From 13-2-20CM-68-14 sp046733295 (lineage in GTDB: Bacteria > Actinomycetota > Thermoleophilia > Gaiellales > Gaiellaceae), in contig JBKPOY010000018.1 of the NCBI GenBank assembly GCA_046733295.1, forward strand, positions 1-7,692: 7,692 nucleotides of DNA, read 5' to 3'. Positions 6,287-7,692 of this stretch are shown piece by piece (within the stretch, counting starts at the first letter, position 1; each line of letters begins with the position of its first letter). Made by a program: the position numbers and the translations under genes. Under the pieces are notes generated by a model, which saw only the letters and a list, made by a program, of their open reading frames with translations, did not search any database and was not told where the DNA came from.

Positions 6287-6891
6287 CCACTACCTCCGTC
6301 GGCGAGTGCCCGATCGGCGAGCTCTTGTTTCAGTATGCGCCGTCCCCGGTGCAGCCGCGACATCACCGTGCCCACGGGGATGTCGAGGATCTGCGCCGCG
6401 TCGTTGTAGCTGAAGTCGCCGATGTCGACGAGGACGATGGCGTCGCGGAAGTCGTGCGGGACCGCGGAGAGCGCCGAGACCGCGTCGTCCTGGGAGAGCC
6501 GCTCGATCACGCGCTCCTCGTCGGGATTTCGGTCCGGCGTCGCCTCCTCGAGCCGGTTGTAGAGGAAGTAGTCGCCTTCCTCGAGCGGCTGCATGTCGGG
6601 CGCGCGCTGGACGCGTCGGCCGCGGTCGATGTTGAGGTTGGTGAGAATCCGGAGGAGCCACGCGCGTAGGTTCGTGCCGGGCTGGAAGGACCGCCAGCTG
6701 CGGAACGCCCTCGCATATGCCTCCTGCATCAGGTCCTCGGCCTCCTCACGGGACGAGACGAGCCGCCGGGCAACGCGATAGACCTGGTCTGCCAGCTCGA
6801 GGGCTTCCTCCTCGAACCGAACGCGGTCTCGTGCGTCCTCTGCCAGCTTTCTCGCCGGTGTTTCGGGTGCCGTCTCGCCCACGACGGCCAC
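6283..6891 (-). CDS. ECF RNA polymerase sigma factor, SigR/SigH-like
   Basis: Group IV sigma factor of 202 residues that directs RNA polymerase to stress promoters. Region 2 spans about 27-95, with EDLMQEAYARAFRSWRSF (52-69) and AWLLRILTNLNIDRGRR (77-93). Region 4 spans about 135-190, ending in the recognition helix region IPVGTVMSRLHRGRRILKQEL (171-191). FQPGTNLRAWL and the PHDFRDAIVLVDIGDFSYNDAA segment closely resemble Streptomyces SigR and mycobacterial SigH, which control the thioredoxin/mycothiol oxidative response. The GTG at 6891 is taken as start, with a purine-rich GAAAAGAAG about 10 nt upstream; a GTG three codons later is possible. The ATGA overlap with the anti-sigma gene indicates a coupled pair made in balanced amounts. 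The promoter immediately upstream matches the SigR consensus, so self-activation is expected. Some other redox-type ECF subgroup remains possible. Confidence 0.93.
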   Translation of the reverse strand: MAVVGETAPETPARKLAEDARDRVRFEEEALELADQVYRVARRLVSSREEAEDLMQEAYARAFRSWRSFQPGTNLRAWLLRILTNLNIDRGRRVQRAPDMQPLEEGDYFLYNRLEEATPDRNPDEERVIERLSQDDAVSALSAVPHDFRDAIVLVDIGDFSYNDAAQILDIPVGTVMSRLHRGRRILKQELADRALADGGSG

Positions 6892-6917
6892 CCTAGCAAC
6901 GCTTCTTTTCAGGCTGC

Positions 6918-6944
6918 AACGACCGAAAAAGGAGGGGCATTCCC
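6918..6944 (-). promoter_or_regulatory. SigR-type promoter of the sigma/anti-sigma operon
   Basis: Read on the - strand, GGGAAT (6944-6939) is followed by an 18-nt spacer (6938-6921) and GTT (6920-6918). The known SigR/SigH consensus is GGAAT-N18-GTT, so both boxes and spacing match. Transcription would start near 6910, about 20 nt before the sigma-factor GTG. This predicts positive autoregulation by the encoded sigma factor. Confidence 0.8.
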
Positions 6945-6971
6945 GGTTACATCGTAAGCCGACCTGGGTAG
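6945..6971 (+). promoter_or_regulatory. Possible SigB/SigF-type general stress promoter for the PRC-barrel-like gene
   Basis: GGTTA (6945-6949), a 16-nt spacer and GGGTAG (6966-6971) resemble the actinobacterial SigF/SigB pattern (GGTTT or GNNT, 14-17 nt, GGGTAT/C). Its -35 box lies one base from that of the divergent SigR-type promoter. Transcription would start near 6978, about 30 nt before the ATG at 7009. The last base of the -10 box is G rather than the usual T or C. Confidence 0.5.
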
Positions 6972-6993
6972 GCGACGGGTGTCGCCCTACGAG

Positions 6994-6999
6994 AAAGGA
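6994..6999 (+). promoter_or_regulatory. Shine-Dalgarno that decides the start of the PRC-barrel-like gene
   Basis: AAAGGA lies 9 nt before ATG 7009. The in-frame GTG at 6979 would place this site inside the coding region and start too close to the predicted promoter, so 7009 is the better start. Confidence 0.7.
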
Positions 7000-7008
7000 C
7001 GGGGTTCA

Positions 7009-7473
7009 ATGGAAGGCTACGACGTCGTGACCAGTGACGATTGCAAGTTCGGCCACGTCGCCGAGGTTCAAGGCGGGCACCTGATCATCGAGCACGGAGC
7101 GTTGCGGAAGACGAAGCACGCCGTGCCCGAGACCTTCGCCCACGTCGACGACGCGGAGAAGACGGTCCGCCTCAGTGTCTCGAAGGAGATCGTCGACGCC
7201 TCGCCCAAGATCGAGAACGGTTCGATCGACACGCAGGCGGTCGCCGAGCACTACGGACTCGCCGAGGGCACACCCGCCCCGGAGACCGAGGGCTACGGCG
7301 AAGTCGAGCCCGACGATCCGGGCCGCAGCGCGGACGAGGAGGCGATCCTCGCCGGACGCGAGACGGCAGACCAGCAGCGTGCGGAGATCCGCGAAGGCGG
7401 CATCCAGGAAGGGCAGGAGGATCTCGGCTCGTCGCCGGCGCTGCTCGGCGACAGGATCAAGGGCTCGCGCTAG
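7009..7473 (+). CDS. PRC-barrel-like small acidic protein, possibly stress-related
   Basis: Soluble protein of 154 residues, function unknown. The first 60 or so residues resemble a PRC-barrel / DUF2171-type beta fold: EGYDVVTSDDCKFGHVAEVQ, HLIIEHGALRKTKHAVPETFAHV and KTVRLSVSKEIVDASP give the expected short alternating strands. From about residue 72 it becomes acidic and polar (AEGTPAPETEGYGEVEPDDPG), then forms a charged, glutamine/glutamate-rich tail (AILAGRETADQQRAEIREGG) that is probably helical or disordered. No signal peptide or membrane segment is seen. It is transcribed away from the sigma factor, with its own stress-type promoter candidate and Shine-Dalgarno. Its TAG stop overlaps the stop of the convergent metal-binding protein gene. 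The fold is a moderate-confidence guess from pattern; the stress link rests on promoter and neighbours. Confidence 0.72.
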   Translation: MEGYDVVTSDDCKFGHVAEVQGGHLIIEHGALRKTKHAVPETFAHVDDAEKTVRLSVSKEIVDASPKIENGSIDTQAVAEHYGLAEGTPAPETEGYGEVEPDDPGRSADEEAILAGRETADQQRAEIREGGIQEGQEDLGSSPALLGDRIKGSR

Positions 7474-7688
7474 ACCGGCTGAGCCGGACGGAAGCCGGCC
7501 TTTGCCATCGCGGAGAGGAGCGCATCGAGGTCGGTGCGCTCCTCGTCCCAGCTGAGCATCACCTGACCCATCAGGTTCGCGTTCGCGAACTCGAGTCCGT
7601 CGTGGCCGCGCAGGGCACCGGCGAGCCGCTGAACGCATCGCTCGCAGCGAATGCCGCTCACCTGCAGCGTCTCCGAGCGAATCGTCAT
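7470..7688 (-). CDS. Heavy-metal-associated (HMA) domain protein, CopZ-like
   Basis: Small single-domain protein of 72 residues, predicted cytosolic metal (probably copper) carrier with the beta-alpha-beta-beta-alpha-beta ferredoxin-like HMA fold. The metal motif is GIRCERC (C15, C18) following the first strand (ETLQVSG). The first helix is CVQRLAGALRGHDGL, the middle strands are EFANANLMGQVMLSWD and the second helix is LDALLSAMAKAGF. The common GMxCxxC methionine is replaced by isoleucine. The ATG is only 4 nt from the window end, so its ribosome binding site and promoter are not visible, and an N-terminal extension cannot be ruled out. A P-type ATPase partner, if any, would lie beyond the window. 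Function as a chaperone is inferred from the family. Confidence 0.87.
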   Translation of the reverse strand: MTIRSETLQVSGIRCERCVQRLAGALRGHDGLEFANANLMGQVMLSWDEERTDLDALLSAMAKAGFRPAQPV

Positions 7689-7692
7689 GCGG

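Noticed and set aside
6979..7008. GTG at 6979 as start of the PRC-barrel-like protein.
   Set aside because: The AAAGGA site 9 nt before ATG 7009 and the predicted transcription start near 6978 favour the shorter protein.

Overview
The window is GC-rich (clearly above 60% by eye), densely packed DNA with short gaps, several overlapping start and stop codons, and some GTG and TTG starts. It carries an ECF sigma factor and zinc anti-sigma factor pair of the SigR/RsrA type, with a matching SigR-type promoter, and a LytR_C-type membrane protein. This combination points to an actinobacterium, possibly a soil lineage such as Thermoleophilia. The phylum call is an inference from gene types and composition; no rRNA or other marker is present.

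Left block (about 3 to 6035, + strand). The layout is: an amidohydrolase with an unusual C-terminal extension, then the three subunits of a xanthine dehydrogenase/aldehyde oxidase-family molybdenum hydroxylase ([2Fe-2S] subunit, molybdopterin subunit, FAD subunit). After an 87-nt gap come a MocA-like nucleotidyltransferase and a small HTH-TM-LytR_C protein. The first four genes overlap end to start, as do the last two, so this looks like one or two transcripts. The predicted logic is that the hydroxylase oxidises an aldehyde or N-heterocycle, the amidohydrolase acts on a substrate or product of the same pathway, and the nucleotidyltransferase makes the dinucleotide form of the molybdenum cofactor. 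The FAD subunit has four cysteines arranged as in the [4Fe-4S]-containing PaoB/YagS subgroup, so the complex probably resembles E. coli PaoABC rather than classical xanthine dehydrogenase. The substrate cannot be read from the sequence.

Right block (6044 to 7688). A SigR-like ECF sigma factor and its RsrA-like anti-sigma factor are encoded on the - strand with an ATGA overlap. The 117-nt gap upstream of the sigma gene (6892-7008) is a divergent promoter region. On the - strand it has GGAAT-N18-GTT, the SigR consensus, implying autoregulation. Directly beside it on the + strand is a GGTTA-N16-GGGTAG element resembling SigB/SigF general-stress promoters, facing a small PRC-barrel-like protein gene (7009-7473). 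That gene converges with an HMA-type metal-binding protein gene (- strand), and the two stop codons share a palindromic CTAG. This half reads as a thiol-oxidative and general stress locus.

No tRNA, rRNA, CRISPR array, insertion sequence or convincing intrinsic terminator was seen. No gap exceeds 120 nt.
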